Shown here piece after piece: positions 23,201 through 32,205 of a stretch of DNA of 64,000 nucleotides. The translations under genes were made by a program, and so were the position numbers. The notes under the pieces were generated by a model, which saw nothing but the letters and a program-made list of their open reading frames with translations, was not told where the DNA came from and did not search any database. The stretch is from DASYXT01 sp035934555. Lineage in GTDB: Bacteria > Verrucomicrobiota > Verrucomicrobiia > Limisphaerales > UBA8199. Position 1 is the stretch's first letter. Every line of letters starts with the position of its first letter. The DNA lies in NCBI GenBank assembly GCA_035934555.1, contig DASYXT010000122.1, positions 20,018 to 84,017 of the forward strand. Reading direction: 5' to 3'.

Positions 23201-24868
23201 TCGGCGTTTCCAGAAATCAAATCGCTCTGGTCGAAGATTCTCGATGGTTCGGTTAAACCCTCTCAAGGCCAAAAGCTCTTCTGTTTTAATTTGCTCCGCC
23301 TCTGCGACCCGGTTGCGAAACCTCATGGGTTGGAATTCAAGCAAACGCTCAAGGAGTTTAGGGAACAGGACGAAAATTTGGCATCGTGGGTTATTGACCA
23401 TTTGAAGGCTAACCTGCGGGAGAAGATGGACGAGGCTGCGCAGGAGGCGGCACAGAGCGAATCTGAACTCCGCCATCTGGCTGGTTTGCAAAGAATTCGT
23501 GGCACCGTTCGCGAGTTGGTAAACGCCCATGTGGATTACCTCATCGCCGCAAAACCGTGCTGGCTCATGAGTCCAACGTCTCTGGCCAACCTGATTGACT
23601 CGCAGATGTTTGAAGAGCACGGTGTTCCCTTCGATTTAGTTGTTTTCGACGAGGCCTCGCAGATTCGCGTGCTGGACGGCTTACTTTCCATGTCGTTTGG
23701 CAAACAGGTCATCATCGTCGGCGATAAAAACCAGCTCCCGCCAACGGATTTCTTTGCTGGCTTCGCAGCACCAGAAGCAGAGGCGGAAGATTTTGGCATC
23801 AGCGAGAGTTTGTTGGAGGAATTCGGTGGAGTATTCGAAGAGGATAAAACGCAGGTCATGTTGATGTCCCACTACCGCAGCGAAACGCCTGACCTTATCG
23901 CCTTTTCAAATAATTGGTTCTACGGAGGAAAACTCGAAATGTATCCGCCCGCACATATCAGCGGAATTGGTCGGCGGCTGCATTATCTTCCGAAAGCTGT
24001 CTATTCGGAATCCGGAGAAAGGAATAATCCGGCGGAAGCTCAAGAAGTCGTCAAGCTGATTGAGCTGCACGTCCGCGAGCACCCCAACAAATCCCTTGGC
24101 GTCGTCACCATGAACATCCCGCAGATGGAACTGATAGACGAGCAACTCATTTTCGCGCCGGACGCTGTTCGTGCTTACTGCGCTGACGAGTCGAAGTTCT
24201 TTCTTCGCAATCTCGAAACCGTGCAAGGGGACGAAATGGACCGAATTCTTCTGAGCCTTACCTACGGGAAGAATGCCAACGGCCAATTCAATGCCTCCGT
24301 GCTCGGGCCTCTGAACAAGAGCGGCGGCGAACGCCGACTCAATGTTGCTATCACCCGGTCCCGTAGTGGCCTGATTGTCGTTTCATCACTGAAGGTTGCA
24401 GACTTGGAAGCAACAGGCGCACAAAGCCGGGGCTTCCAGTGCCTCAAAGCCTTTCTCGCCAACTTGGAAAACACAGATGTTGCAAGCACCTTCGGAATCA
24501 GCAGCAAGCGCTTTGAGCGTAGGAACGACGGCGTGTCAAATATCGTCTATTGTGAGTCGCCGTTTGAGGAACAAGTTGTCGAGTTTCTGGAGAACGAGGG
24601 TTACGATATTGAATGCCAATACGGTGCTGGTAATTTCCGGCTCGACATCATCATTAAAGAGCGCGGTAAGAACATTCTCGCCATCGAGTGTGACGGCGCG
24701 GCATATCATAGTTCACTCGTCGCGAGGACGCGCGACCGCGCAAGGCAACGAGTGCTGGAAAAGTTAGGGTGGCGTGTGCATCGAGTCTGGAGCACGAACT
24801 GGTGGCGTTTTGAGCAGCAGGAAAAAGAGGGCATTGTTGAAGCAATCAATGCCGCAAGGGCCGGTTAA
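20207..24868 (+). CDS. Large SF1 helicase fused to PD-(D/E)XK nuclease
   Basis: A 1,553-residue protein. The start is put at 20207 (MPTFAEYLEKWLKQ); the frame is open upstream to 20084, but that part overlaps the divergent gene. Walker A is GPPGTGKS at about 259-266. A long helical insertion of some 850 residues follows. Walker B is FDEASQ with D1148-E1149, then VGDKNQLPP, and motifs IV-VI include VQGDEMD and LNVAITRSR. The C-terminal 90 residues match a Vsr/DUF559-like nuclease (REase_MTES_1575 type): D1480 in RLDIII, E1494 in AIECDGAAYHSS, then WRVHRVWSTNWW. DUF4011-type helicase-nucleases of this plan are known from defence islands, so a role in cleaving foreign DNA is likely. It lies just outside the presumed attR. 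Confidence 0.85.
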   Translation: MPTFAEYLEKWLKQSTAQGLTNPLVKMPVKRFRLLQPNEFGTLANGGTLIIGTMADPISRNLHKNYQTRIRERGEHCAFICSGSVEMIVAGAVDGKQRKQLFPVCLKRASFQTSGDKIKAAVADDEPWQFNPVLQAHLRALAIKSIPASVADNPVEATKWVKAQLGNRASQVTSDSYVGLFSSQQMVVQNRLTDPPLRQALAKNPVVQAKIAGGKIEAVDNGEITDDGLEELGLTLPCDDSQLRVIQLSHNGHCMQVEGPPGTGKSQTIANIISNALYHGRNVLLVCDKKAAIVQVEERLSNAGLKPAMLNLHDEDLDKREFLRQATDKFPAWHNARIYPFTQLKESRQTLNERVRFARGIAHPSLQVTKREALAGLIQLRKELKNVPNLSIANWQALSKERLTKLLGCLGEWPELVAVLTDNKNIWNNVRVEAFDDNPNAANELQETIQRILGQLELLQGVREWAAAVGMELLLNSDANVKDMLALVTTVLEKPVCHTRLIGNSNLSQSELAHLKSQWERREKIVAARHPVVLSKKYSEESEKAALAVAERAAKDLLRAEGAKTWDDLSRREAYHKDRRTEIDSSQKAYRRLCEQIGLVYSPLLTVRRAQLQTVISLASLATAIPRAWWKSDTAPVLTVAGWKAHFQACATHAKNSPLPLHFIALERVATTHWEHVEAKAEHGFNLVSYCVHFVNDRKCKYALRQVFPAIPPRGFKQWQEVTLHAVTALRTVVSLRAAAETHVVLKQMTSAYLAVAHEGADHADNFLSKEEVQALEKMAALVEQMRDRNDLFQVTSVHWQTFWESTNASLLASVKAGLSGFDLLALPDEQQSDDLEDALAFYEAAHQSIRKFLQDYEQQEGDRTNSVMAGFAAQREFADCLQKLVPLTKYMELQPMRESPPDWTWLHEVIAWRDLFERLRGQQKLDIDSGLWTKLRDRLQNHQAVMAQAYEELDALFEHPRAGIQDHTSLVARVGEMLSELQRRPLWLEKRRWRGKISAFPEIKSLWSKILDGSVKPSQGQKLFCFNLLRLCDPVAKPHGLEFKQTLKEFREQDENLASWVIDHLKANLREKMDEAAQEAAQSESELRHLAGLQRIRGTVRELVNAHVDYLIAAKPCWLMSPTSLANLIDSQMFEEHGVPFDLVVFDEASQIRVLDGLLSMSFGKQVIIVGDKNQLPPTDFFAGFAAPEAEAEDFGISESLLEEFGGVFEEDKTQVMLMSHYRSETPDLIAFSNNWFYGGKLEMYPPAHISGIGRRLHYLPKAVYSESGERNNPAEAQEVVKLIELHVREHPNKSLGVVTMNIPQMELIDEQLIFAPDAVRAYCADESKFFLRNLETVQGDEMDRILLSLTYGKNANGQFNASVLGPLNKSGGERRLNVAITRSRSGLIVVSSLKVADLEATGAQSRGFQCLKAFLANLENTDVASTFGISSKRFERRNDGVSNIVYCESPFEEQVVEFLENEGYDIECQYGAGNFRLDIIIKERGKNILAIECDGAAYHSSLVARTRDRARQRVLEKLGWRVHRVWSTNWWRFEQQEKEGIVEAINAARAG

Positions 24869-24900
24869 TTGACTGCGTGAGTTAGCCGGGCCTCGGGTTG

Positions 24901-27900
24901 TCAGCTCCTGGAGAGCAGTGCCAGGACACGCAGCGCCTCGGTGGCGCCCCAGGCCTGCGCGTCGCAACCGCGCGGGGTGTGCGGCGCGTCGCCATCCAGC
25001 AATTCGGGGATTTGTCCGAGACACCCTTCGTCCATCAGCCGCGCCATTGTGGCGAGATACGCCCGGGCGGCGGCAACGGGTTGGGGAGCGAAATCCCAAA
25101 CGCGCGCCAGCGCCTCGCAAAAAATCGGCAAGGTCCAGGTCCAGCCGGTGCCGTTGTGGTAGGCTGGTTTGCGCCGGGTATCTTCGTCACCTTCGTACCG
25201 TCCCCAGTATGGTTCCAGCGGGTTATTCAGCAGCCGGCCATCCGGGCCGCGAATCGGCAAAGGCACATTGACCGGCAGGGGTGCCAACGAGCGCAATGCG
25301 CCCGGAATGACGAGGTACCGCTGGGCCGCTTCGACACAGCGCCGGGCCCGTTCGCCCCTGACCACGCCCAGGCTCACCGGCAGGAGACAGTTGCTCCGCA
25401 AAGCATCGTCCAACCGCGCCTTGCTGGCCGGTTGTCCGGGCCCGGCCAGCAGCACGTCACCAAACCAGCCTTGCGACTCAGACCAGAACAGCTTTTCGAG
25501 CGAGGCCTGGGCCTGATTGGCGAGCGCCTGCCACCGGGGGGAGTTAGCGGCCGCGCCGCCGGCCAGGAAACGTAAGAGCCGGACCCAGAGTGCTTGAAGT
25601 TCGATGGGGTAGCCTTCGCGCGGAGTGCAGGCCGGGTAATTCGTGTCCATCCAGGTAAAATGGCTCGGACTCCAGACCAGGCCGGACTCCGGGTCAAGGC
25701 GGATGCCGTTGGGTGTGCCGCTGGCATAATGGCGCGCAATGCTCTCGAGGGCGGCTGAAGCTGCGGTGGGCAGTTGCCGCAGGGCCGACAGTTCCTCACA
25801 GACCAACCCGAACCAAAGCGGCGCGTCGGAGGTGTCGCGATTGGAGGCATCCTCGCCAAAGATGGTATTGGGCAGAGTCCCGTCTTTCTCAAACCGCGCA
25901 AAGGTGTTCGCCAATTCACTGACTTCATCCGCCCAACCGGCAGCCAAGAGCCCGCGCGCGCAAATAAAGGTATCGCGCCCCCAATCGAGAAACCAGGGAT
26001 AGCCGGCGATAACGGTTTTGCCTGTGCCGCGGCGAACCACAAACGCGCGAACTGCCTCGAGCAATTCCTCGCGGAACAGTTCCCAGTCGGGAGTGGCCGC
26101 GGGTGGAGCCGCATCATGCGCCGGGGCGACCGAAGCCGGCGTCAGCCTCGAATCTGTCGTAACGCCCGAGACCAGCTCGGCGGTAGCGGCTTCCGCTTCG
26201 GCGGTGACGACCAGTTTGGCCGCCGCACCTTTAGGCAATGGAATCTCAAACCAACCGGGACTGAACCCGTCACCGCTGCCGACCTGCCCGCGGCTTTGCT
26301 CCACCGGGTGAGGAATATTCTCGCTCCACTCCGGTTGAAGATGGTAGGCGCCCGTGTCAGCAAAGACACGCAGTTGACGGTCGGCTGCCGGGGTGAAGCC
26401 GAATCCGATCGCGTTGGTCAGCGCCCGGGTATTGGTCGCGAAGTGGTGTTCGGCGCCGCTGTTGCGATGAGTTTCCCAATGGAAGTTGCGGTCCTCAATA
26501 TCGATGCGGACGGTCAAGCGCACATCGGCGGCAGGGGGGAGTTGTTTGCCGGTGGCTAAAGCGGCGCTGGGCCGGCTGAATCGAAACACAGTTGTGTTTC
26601 GGTTCAGCGGCATCTCGGCCGTCATTTGAATTTCCACCGTCCGCCCATCGCCGGCATTGGCGACAAAGTCCCAGACAGCGGGCGGGCCGGCGCGGAAGCT
26701 CACCAGGCTGCGAAAGTCCAACGGCGAAATGAATCCATCCGCGCTCACCCAAACCCGGATGCGCTTGGCGAGAATGTGCCGATCTACCGGCAAGGTCGGA
26801 TGAAGATTGGCGCCCAGCACGCAATCGTATTTGGACAGCACCCGCCCAAGGTCCACACACATCCGTGCCATGCCGCCCCGGCCGTTGGTCAACAGCACGC
26901 GGGCATCAGTGGGAGGCAAGCCGTCTCGGGGCACCGGCCCGGCGGGCAGAAAGCGCAGGGAGGCTTCGAGATGAGTCTCCTTTTCCGCATACCGCTCGAG
27001 CCACAGCACAGCGTCTGCCGCGGGCTGAGCGGGAAAGCAGGCGATGTGCCCCGCGCCGACCGGTATGGATTCGAGGTTTTGCTGGAGAGTGGTCGGCGCC
27101 CCTTGCAGCCTGAGCGACGCGCGGAAGGCAACGGTGTCCTGTAAGAGCAACCAATGGCCAGGTGGCACCGGTGTGATGCGTCGCACATCCAGCATCGTCC
27201 ACATCACCACAGGCGCATAATTTGCGGAGTGAACGGGCGCCGGCGAACCAAGGGCTGTGTAGGCCGGCGCGCCCTCGCCGTGATTGGAGATATCGGCCAG
27301 GAACTGAACCGCGGATTGATCGACGCGGGCCGCCAACTGCCGCCAATCGAGCCGGCCAATGTCTTCGAGTGGCAATACCTGACCGAGGGCCGTCAGGGCG
27401 AAAGCCGCTTGAGCGCGAGCCCGGCGATAGTCCGGGCCCGGCAAGCCTTGCGGCTGAGCTGTTGGGCTCAAGCAATACGCCCCGGCCGCCGGCAGAGTGA
27501 AGGTAATACTCGAGCCGGTGTCCTTGAAACTGGGCAGGGCCTGGCCAAGCAGCTCGTGCCAGGGAGCCGCTTGCGAGGTGGAAGAATTGCGTTGTCCGAA
27601 CGCCCGCAAAGCCTCGTTCGCCCGCGAACTCTCAAGGTCCGGCGGAGATTTGGACGCGGCGCTGTCTGCCGGTGGCCACGGGATGCTGAGGCTTTGCGCG
27701 GAACGCTCATCGGTGTTGACGAGCACCAATACGTGATCGTTTGCTTCAGCCGATTGGCGCAATAAAGCCAGCACTGGCGAATCGGACGGACCGAGGCGCC
27801 AAATCCTGGCGCCGTCGGCGAAACAGGGATGGTCGTTCAGCAATCGATTCAGATTGGCCAATTCGGGCAAAAGGTTCTCCGGATTTCCCCAGGCCAGGCC

Positions 27901-29283
27901 TGTGAGGTCGTGCACGCGGATTTTCTCGGCGGCGAGCCATTCGACGCCGCAGGTGAAGCCAAACCCGCCGCTGACACTGGCCAAGGCACAGAGCCGATTG
28001 CGCAGCAGCGACCAGGCGCGGCCGCGCGCAGCCAGGCGTTCGTTGTCGTGGGTCTCGCTGTAATGCACTAACAATCCCACGCGCGGGCTTTGTTCGAGGC
28101 TGTGCGCCAGGTAGCCTGCCACCTCGCGGCCGGAATAATTCTGGAACAATTCGGAATAGGCCCATTGCATGCCGCCCTCGGTGAGCAAGGCGGCGGTAGC
28201 GGTCCAGGCGCCGCCGAGCCCCTCCAGCAGGAAAACCGCTTCCGGGTATTCCTGCTGCACGCGGGCGATGATGTACTGCCAGGCGGGCACCGGTACTTTG
28301 TAACCGGCGTCGCAGCGAAAGCCGTCCGCGCCGCGCCGGCACCAAATGAGAAACACTTCGGCCAACCTGTCCCAGAGCGCGAGGTTTTGGTGCCGCAGTT
28401 CGACGAGGTCCTCCCAGGTCACGCCCCACGCCCCAGGGCTGGCGAACGCGCCATCAGCGTTGCGCACAAACCATTCGGGATGACTCTCCTGCAGAACCGA
28501 GCCCCAACCGGTGTGATTGATCACAATATCCAGCAATAGCCGGCCGCCGCGCAAGTGCACCGCATAAGCCAGCTCACGGAACTGGTCCACGCCGGTCGTC
28601 TTTCGATCAAAGACCACCAGAGCGGGGTCGATGGCGGTGAGATCCAATGCGGCATACGGACTGCCCATGCGCCCAAACCGCGCATAGGTCGTCGGAGTGG
28701 GATGGACCGGCAACAGGTGTAGAATCCGACAGCCCAGCGTATCGAAGATGTGCGGCAATTGCGCGAGCACATCGCGCAGCTTCCCCGAAGGCGGCAGCGC
28801 CGCTGCACCGGCGAGGTCCAAAGCCGTCAAGGCGCTGCCCCGCTCACGCGAGCCCCATTGGCGCGCGCCTCTGGAGGCCCCAAACAACCGCGCAAAGGCG
28901 CAATAGATCACGTTCGCGGTGCGGTAGCGGTCCGGATGCACGGAGATGCCGACGTTGGGTCCCTCTGGCCAATGCTGCCAGCCCTGTGGGTCCACCAGGT
29001 AAGCCTTTGCCTGGAAAAAGCCGACCTCGGTTAAGGGCAACTCCAGTGACCATCCAGTTCCCTGGCGACGCATAGGAACATCACGCCAGGAAGCGCCGGC
29101 CAGCGGCAAGCCTTGGGCGTGCGCTTGAACAATCTCCTGCCGCAACTGGGCGGCGCGTCCCAAATTGGTGCGCAGCAACGCGCGCCAACCGGGCGCCGGT
29201 GGACTGCCCGGAGGCTCCTGCAGTGTGAAACAGATGGCATCACCGACGAACCGTTGACGGTGTTCGCCGGGGGCGGGCCTCAT
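24901..29283 (-). CDS. Glycogen debranching enzyme, GH13-GH133 fusion
   Basis: About 1,460 residues from the ATG at 29283; a GTG at 29391 in the same frame would add 36. The N-terminal half is a GH13 barrel with all four conserved regions: DIVINH (about 251), GFRCDAG with the nucleophile Asp (about 323), LLEG with the acid/base Glu (about 354), and ETHDNE (about 409). The C-terminal part, from about 1,070, is the GDE_C / GH133 (alpha/alpha)6 domain with GYPWFLDWGRDTF and LPNTIFGEDASNRDTSDAPLWF. The pair corresponds to 4-alpha-glucanotransferase and amylo-alpha-1,6-glucosidase activities that remove glycogen branches. No signal peptide, so cytoplasmic. Convergent with the helicase gene; divergent from the TPR protein at 29583. 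Confidence 0.88.
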   Translation of the reverse strand: MRPAPGEHRQRFVGDAICFTLQEPPGSPPAPGWRALLRTNLGRAAQLRQEIVQAHAQGLPLAGASWRDVPMRRQGTGWSLELPLTEVGFFQAKAYLVDPQGWQHWPEGPNVGISVHPDRYRTANVIYCAFARLFGASRGARQWGSRERGSALTALDLAGAAALPPSGKLRDVLAQLPHIFDTLGCRILHLLPVHPTPTTYARFGRMGSPYAALDLTAIDPALVVFDRKTTGVDQFRELAYAVHLRGGRLLLDIVINHTGWGSVLQESHPEWFVRNADGAFASPGAWGVTWEDLVELRHQNLALWDRLAEVFLIWCRRGADGFRCDAGYKVPVPAWQYIIARVQQEYPEAVFLLEGLGGAWTATAALLTEGGMQWAYSELFQNYSGREVAGYLAHSLEQSPRVGLLVHYSETHDNERLAARGRAWSLLRNRLCALASVSGGFGFTCGVEWLAAEKIRVHDLTGLAWGNPENLLPELANLNRLLNDHPCFADGARIWRLGPSDSPVLALLRQSAEANDHVLVLVNTDERSAQSLSIPWPPADSAASKSPPDLESSRANEALRAFGQRNSSTSQAAPWHELLGQALPSFKDTGSSITFTLPAAGAYCLSPTAQPQGLPGPDYRRARAQAAFALTALGQVLPLEDIGRLDWRQLAARVDQSAVQFLADISNHGEGAPAYTALGSPAPVHSANYAPVVMWTMLDVRRITPVPPGHWLLLQDTVAFRASLRLQGAPTTLQQNLESIPVGAGHIACFPAQPAADAVLWLERYAEKETHLEASLRFLPAGPVPRDGLPPTDARVLLTNGRGGMARMCVDLGRVLSKYDCVLGANLHPTLPVDRHILAKRIRVWVSADGFISPLDFRSLVSFRAGPPAVWDFVANAGDGRTVEIQMTAEMPLNRNTTVFRFSRPSAALATGKQLPPAADVRLTVRIDIEDRNFHWETHRNSGAEHHFATNTRALTNAIGFGFTPAADRQLRVFADTGAYHLQPEWSENIPHPVEQSRGQVGSGDGFSPGWFEIPLPKGAAAKLVVTAEAEAATAELVSGVTTDSRLTPASVAPAHDAAPPAATPDWELFREELLEAVRAFVVRRGTGKTVIAGYPWFLDWGRDTFICARGLLAAGWADEVSELANTFARFEKDGTLPNTIFGEDASNRDTSDAPLWFGLVCEELSALRQLPTAASAALESIARHYASGTPNGIRLDPESGLVWSPSHFTWMDTNYPACTPREGYPIELQALWVRLLRFLAGGAAANSPRWQALANQAQASLEKLFWSESQGWFGDVLLAGPGQPASKARLDDALRSNCLLPVSLGVVRGERARRCVEAAQRYLVIPGALRSLAPLPVNVPLPIRGPDGRLLNNPLEPYWGRYEGDEDTRRKPAYHNGTGWTWTLPIFCEALARVWDFAPQPVAAARAYLATMARLMDEGCLGQIPELLDGDAPHTPRGCDAQAWGATEALRVLALLSRS

Positions 29284-29423
29284 ATTGGGCGCCAGGAATG
29301 GCACGTTCCGGCTAAAATGGCGACTTTGCTGCCGAAAGCAACCGCCGCCGTGCGAATTTTGGGCAGAACTGTCCGGTCCGTAGCCAGGCACGGGATGTGT
29401 CTGGAGGACGAATCATGTCACCG

Positions 29424-29445
29424 GCGCCAATTTCCTGATTGGCGC
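29424..29445. promoter_or_regulatory. Perfect inverted repeat between divergent genes
   Basis: GCGCCAAT (29,424-29,431) and ATTGGCGC (29,438-29,445) separated by six bases, between the debranching enzyme and the TPR/pilus-type gene. A possible operator for a dimeric regulator. Confidence 0.35.
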
Positions 29446-29582
29446 GCTGCTTTGTCACGCTTCCCGCTCTCGCAAGAGCATAACTGGCCGGGATTTTGCT
29501 ATTACAACAATGCCCGTGCGACCGATGTGAATCCGGTTGCGAACTGTACCGGGCAATTTTCGTAGAGAAGTGTAGAACTGGC

Positions 29583-30431
29583 ATGGCTAGCACCTTAAGT
29601 CCTAACGAAGAGGCGCAACTGGCGCAGACGATTGAGATGTTCGAGGTGATCACTCAATCCCAGCCCCAGGACTACCAATCTTTGGAGATCCTCAAGGAAG
29701 CCTATTCGAAGCTCGGCCGAGAGAAAGACGTGATCGGCACCTCGAAGCGAATCGCCCAGGCCTATGTCCAAATGGGTCAGCTCTCGTCGGCCATTCTCGA
29801 ATACGAGACCATCCTCCAGCGGCATCCCGAGGATCCGGACGTGCAGGCGGCGCTCAAAGAAATCGAGAGCAAGGCTAATAATTTTCCCGTTGAACCGCCG
29901 CCGGAACCGGTGATGGGCGGCAAGAGCAACGGCGAGACACAACTCCACACCAAACGCATCGGCAAACCGCCCCCGGCCGAAGTCGAGGATGGCCGGCGCG
30001 CGATGCACAAGCTTTTTGTCGAGTCCAAGCTCATCAGCGCGGGGGATTTTGATCTGTGCTGGCCCACGCCGGATTTGTCGGTCCCGCCGGAAGGTTTGGT
30101 CGAGCCGTTTATCCAGCTGCTGGCCGATAAAGGCATTCTAGCGGTCGAGAAAGCGCTCAAACTGCTTTCCGACAAGACGCGCTGCGCTTACCTGCCGTTG
30201 AACCTTTACGACGTGGATATGGACCTGGCGCGCAGCTTCCCGGCGGAGATTTGCCAGCGCTGGTGCGTGTTTCCGTTTGACCGCATGAGCAAATCCATTC
30301 TGGTAGCCACGACCAATCCGTTCAATCAACAGGCGGCCAAAGAGCTGGCCGAGGCGACCGGCCAGCGCCTGCTCTGGTACCTTGTGCCGCCGGCGGAACT
30401 GTGCAAAAACATTCGCAAAGCTTTCCGTTAA
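29583..30431 (+). CDS. TPR protein with GspE N-terminal-like domain
   Basis: A 282-residue protein; the start is the ATG at 29583 (MASTLSPNEEAQLAQ). Residues 1-100 are helical TPR-type repeats (YQSLEILKEAYSKLGREKDVIG, YVQMGQLSSAILEYETILQRHPEDPDV in pieces), then a Pro-rich linker. The C-terminal 150 residues resemble the GspE/PilB N-terminal domain (SFPAEICQRWCVFPFDRMSKSILVATTNPFNQQAAKELAE in pieces). It is followed after 3 nt by the GspE/PilB ATPase, so the two probably act together in a type II secretion or type IV pilus motor. No membrane segment. Confidence 0.7.
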   Translation: MASTLSPNEEAQLAQTIEMFEVITQSQPQDYQSLEILKEAYSKLGREKDVIGTSKRIAQAYVQMGQLSSAILEYETILQRHPEDPDVQAALKEIESKANNFPVEPPPEPVMGGKSNGETQLHTKRIGKPPPAEVEDGRRAMHKLFVESKLISAGDFDLCWPTPDLSVPPEGLVEPFIQLLADKGILAVEKALKLLSDKTRCAYLPLNLYDVDMDLARSFPAEICQRWCVFPFDRMSKSILVATTNPFNQQAAKELAEATGQRLLWYLVPPAELCKNIRKAFR

Positions 30432-30434
30432 ACC

Positions 30435-32180
30435 ATGCCGCCCGTTAAAACATTTGGTGAACGCATTGCCGACGCACTGGTCGAAGACGGCCTGCTGAGC
30501 GCCAAGCAGGTGCAGGAATTGCTCGAGCAGCAGAAGAAGGAAGGCACGCGGCTGCTCAAACTGCTGCTGGAAAAGTCCTATGTCAGCGAGCAGGACATGG
30601 CCATTTCCATGGGGCGGGTCCTGAACGTGCCCCCGATCAACCTCCACCGGATTGCGATACCTTCCGATATCACCGAGTTGCTGCCGCGGGAACTGGCGAA
30701 CAATTACAAAATTGTGCCGGTGTCCCGCCTGGAGAACAAGCTGTTCCTGGCGATGGCCGACCCGTTGAACGTGCTGGCCATTGACGATGTCCGGCGCATC
30801 ACGCGGCTGGAGGTGGCGCCGCTGATCGCCTCCGAAAAGGCCATCGTCGAAAAGCTCAACAGCATCGATTCCTCCAAAAGCGGCAGCATGGAGGACATCA
30901 TCAAGCACGCCGCCGAGACGGCCGAGAGCGACGAAGAGCAGCAACCCGAGAATGTCGAAGTCTCGCGGGAGGCGATTGAAGAGGTCAATCTCGATCAATT
31001 GGCGGCTTCGAGCGAAGAAGCGCCGGTCATCAAACTCGCCAACCTCATCCTGGTTCAAGCGGTCAAAGACCGCGCCAGCGACGTGCATATCGAACCGTTC
31101 GAGAGATACCTCCGGCTGCGCTACCGCATTGATGGCGTGCTGGTCGATGCGACGCCCCCGCCCAAGCAAATGCAGTTGGCGCTGGTGTCGCGTTTCAAGA
31201 TCATGAGCAGCCTCGATATTGCTGAACGGCGCCTGCCCCAGGACGGCCGCATGCGCATCCGGGTTGGTGGCAAGGATTACGACCTGCGCGTTTCGATCAT
31301 GCCTACGGTGCATGGCGAGAAAATCGTGTTGCGCTTGCTCGATAAATCGAACCTCTCGGCCAGCCTCGACAAGCTCGGACTCGATAGCGAGACGTTCCTG
31401 CAATTCAAAGCGGCTGTGGACGCGCCCCACGGCCTGATCCTGGTGACCGGCCCAACGGGGTCGGGAAAAACCACGACGCTTTATTCAGCGCTCAATGAGC
31501 TGAACAATCCGGTTTACAACATCATCACCGTTGAAGACCCGGTCGAATTCCAAATCCCCGGCATCAACCAGGTGCCGGTCAAAAAGGAGATTGGCCTTTC
31601 CTTCGCCAATGCGCTCCGGTCCATCCTCCGCCAGGATCCGGACATTATTATGATTGGTGAAATCCGCGATACCGAGACGGCCGAGATCGCGGTCGAAGCG
31701 GCGCTGACGGGGCACCAGGTGCTCAGCACGATGCATTGTAATGATGCGCCGGGAGCCATCGCCCGCCTGGACGATATGGGCATCGCGCCATTCCTGATTT
31801 CCTCGTCCGTGATCCTTGCCTGCGCTCAGCGGTTGATGCGCCGCATTTGTTCGCACTGCAAGGAGCCGGTGACCTATCCCGCCAAGATGTACCAGGATTT
31901 GTCTATCGACCCGAGCATCTTCGATGGCGTCACCCTCTATCGTGGTCGCGGGTGTGAACGTTGCAAGAACTCCGGCTACGCCGGGCGCCTGGCGATCATC
32001 GAGGCCATGACTGTCTCCGACGAGGTCCGGAAGCTGATCATTGCGCGGGCCAACTCGCGGGAATTGGGCAAGACGGCGATCGGTCAGGGGATGCGGACCT
32101 TGCGCATGGTGGCGCTCGACCGGGTGCGGGAGGGAGTCTCGACGCTGGAGCAGGTGTTGGTGCTGACCTCCAACCACTGA
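30435..32180 (+). CDS. GspE/PilB-family secretion or pilus ATPase
   Basis: A 581-residue hexameric ATPase that drives type II secretion or type IV pilus extension. It has an N-terminal GspE_N domain (residues about 5-150, with IGVPxx-like INLHRIAIPSDITELLPRELA), a linker, and the ATPase core. Walker A is GPTGSGKTTT at about 337, the Asp box is near DPVEFQIPGINQ, Walker B is IIMIGEIRDTET at about 403, and the His box is TGHQVLSTMHCND. A tetracysteine zinc motif (CSHC ... CERC) lies near residues 475-515. These features define GspE/PilB rather than PilT. Other pilus or secretion genes are not in the window, so the exact system is open. Confidence 0.9.
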   Translation: MPPVKTFGERIADALVEDGLLSAKQVQELLEQQKKEGTRLLKLLLEKSYVSEQDMAISMGRVLNVPPINLHRIAIPSDITELLPRELANNYKIVPVSRLENKLFLAMADPLNVLAIDDVRRITRLEVAPLIASEKAIVEKLNSIDSSKSGSMEDIIKHAAETAESDEEQQPENVEVSREAIEEVNLDQLAASSEEAPVIKLANLILVQAVKDRASDVHIEPFERYLRLRYRIDGVLVDATPPPKQMQLALVSRFKIMSSLDIAERRLPQDGRMRIRVGGKDYDLRVSIMPTVHGEKIVLRLLDKSNLSASLDKLGLDSETFLQFKAAVDAPHGLILVTGPTGSGKTTTLYSALNELNNPVYNIITVEDPVEFQIPGINQVPVKKEIGLSFANALRSILRQDPDIIMIGEIRDTETAEIAVEAALTGHQVLSTMHCNDAPGAIARLDDMGIAPFLISSSVILACAQRLMRRICSHCKEPVTYPAKMYQDLSIDPSIFDGVTLYRGRGCERCKNSGYAGRLAIIEAMTVSDEVRKLIIARANSRELGKTAIGQGMRTLRMVALDRVREGVSTLEQVLVLTSNH

Positions 32181-32205
32181 GCAGGTGCCAACGCTCAGCG
32201 TGGCG

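Noticed and set aside
24898..25575. 225-codon plus-strand open frame
   Set aside because: Antisense of the GDE_C part of the debranching enzyme.
30138..31430. 430-codon open frame on the minus strand
   Set aside because: Fully antisense to the GspE/PilB gene; low-complexity His/Gln/Arg-rich product typical of shadow frames in GC-rich DNA.
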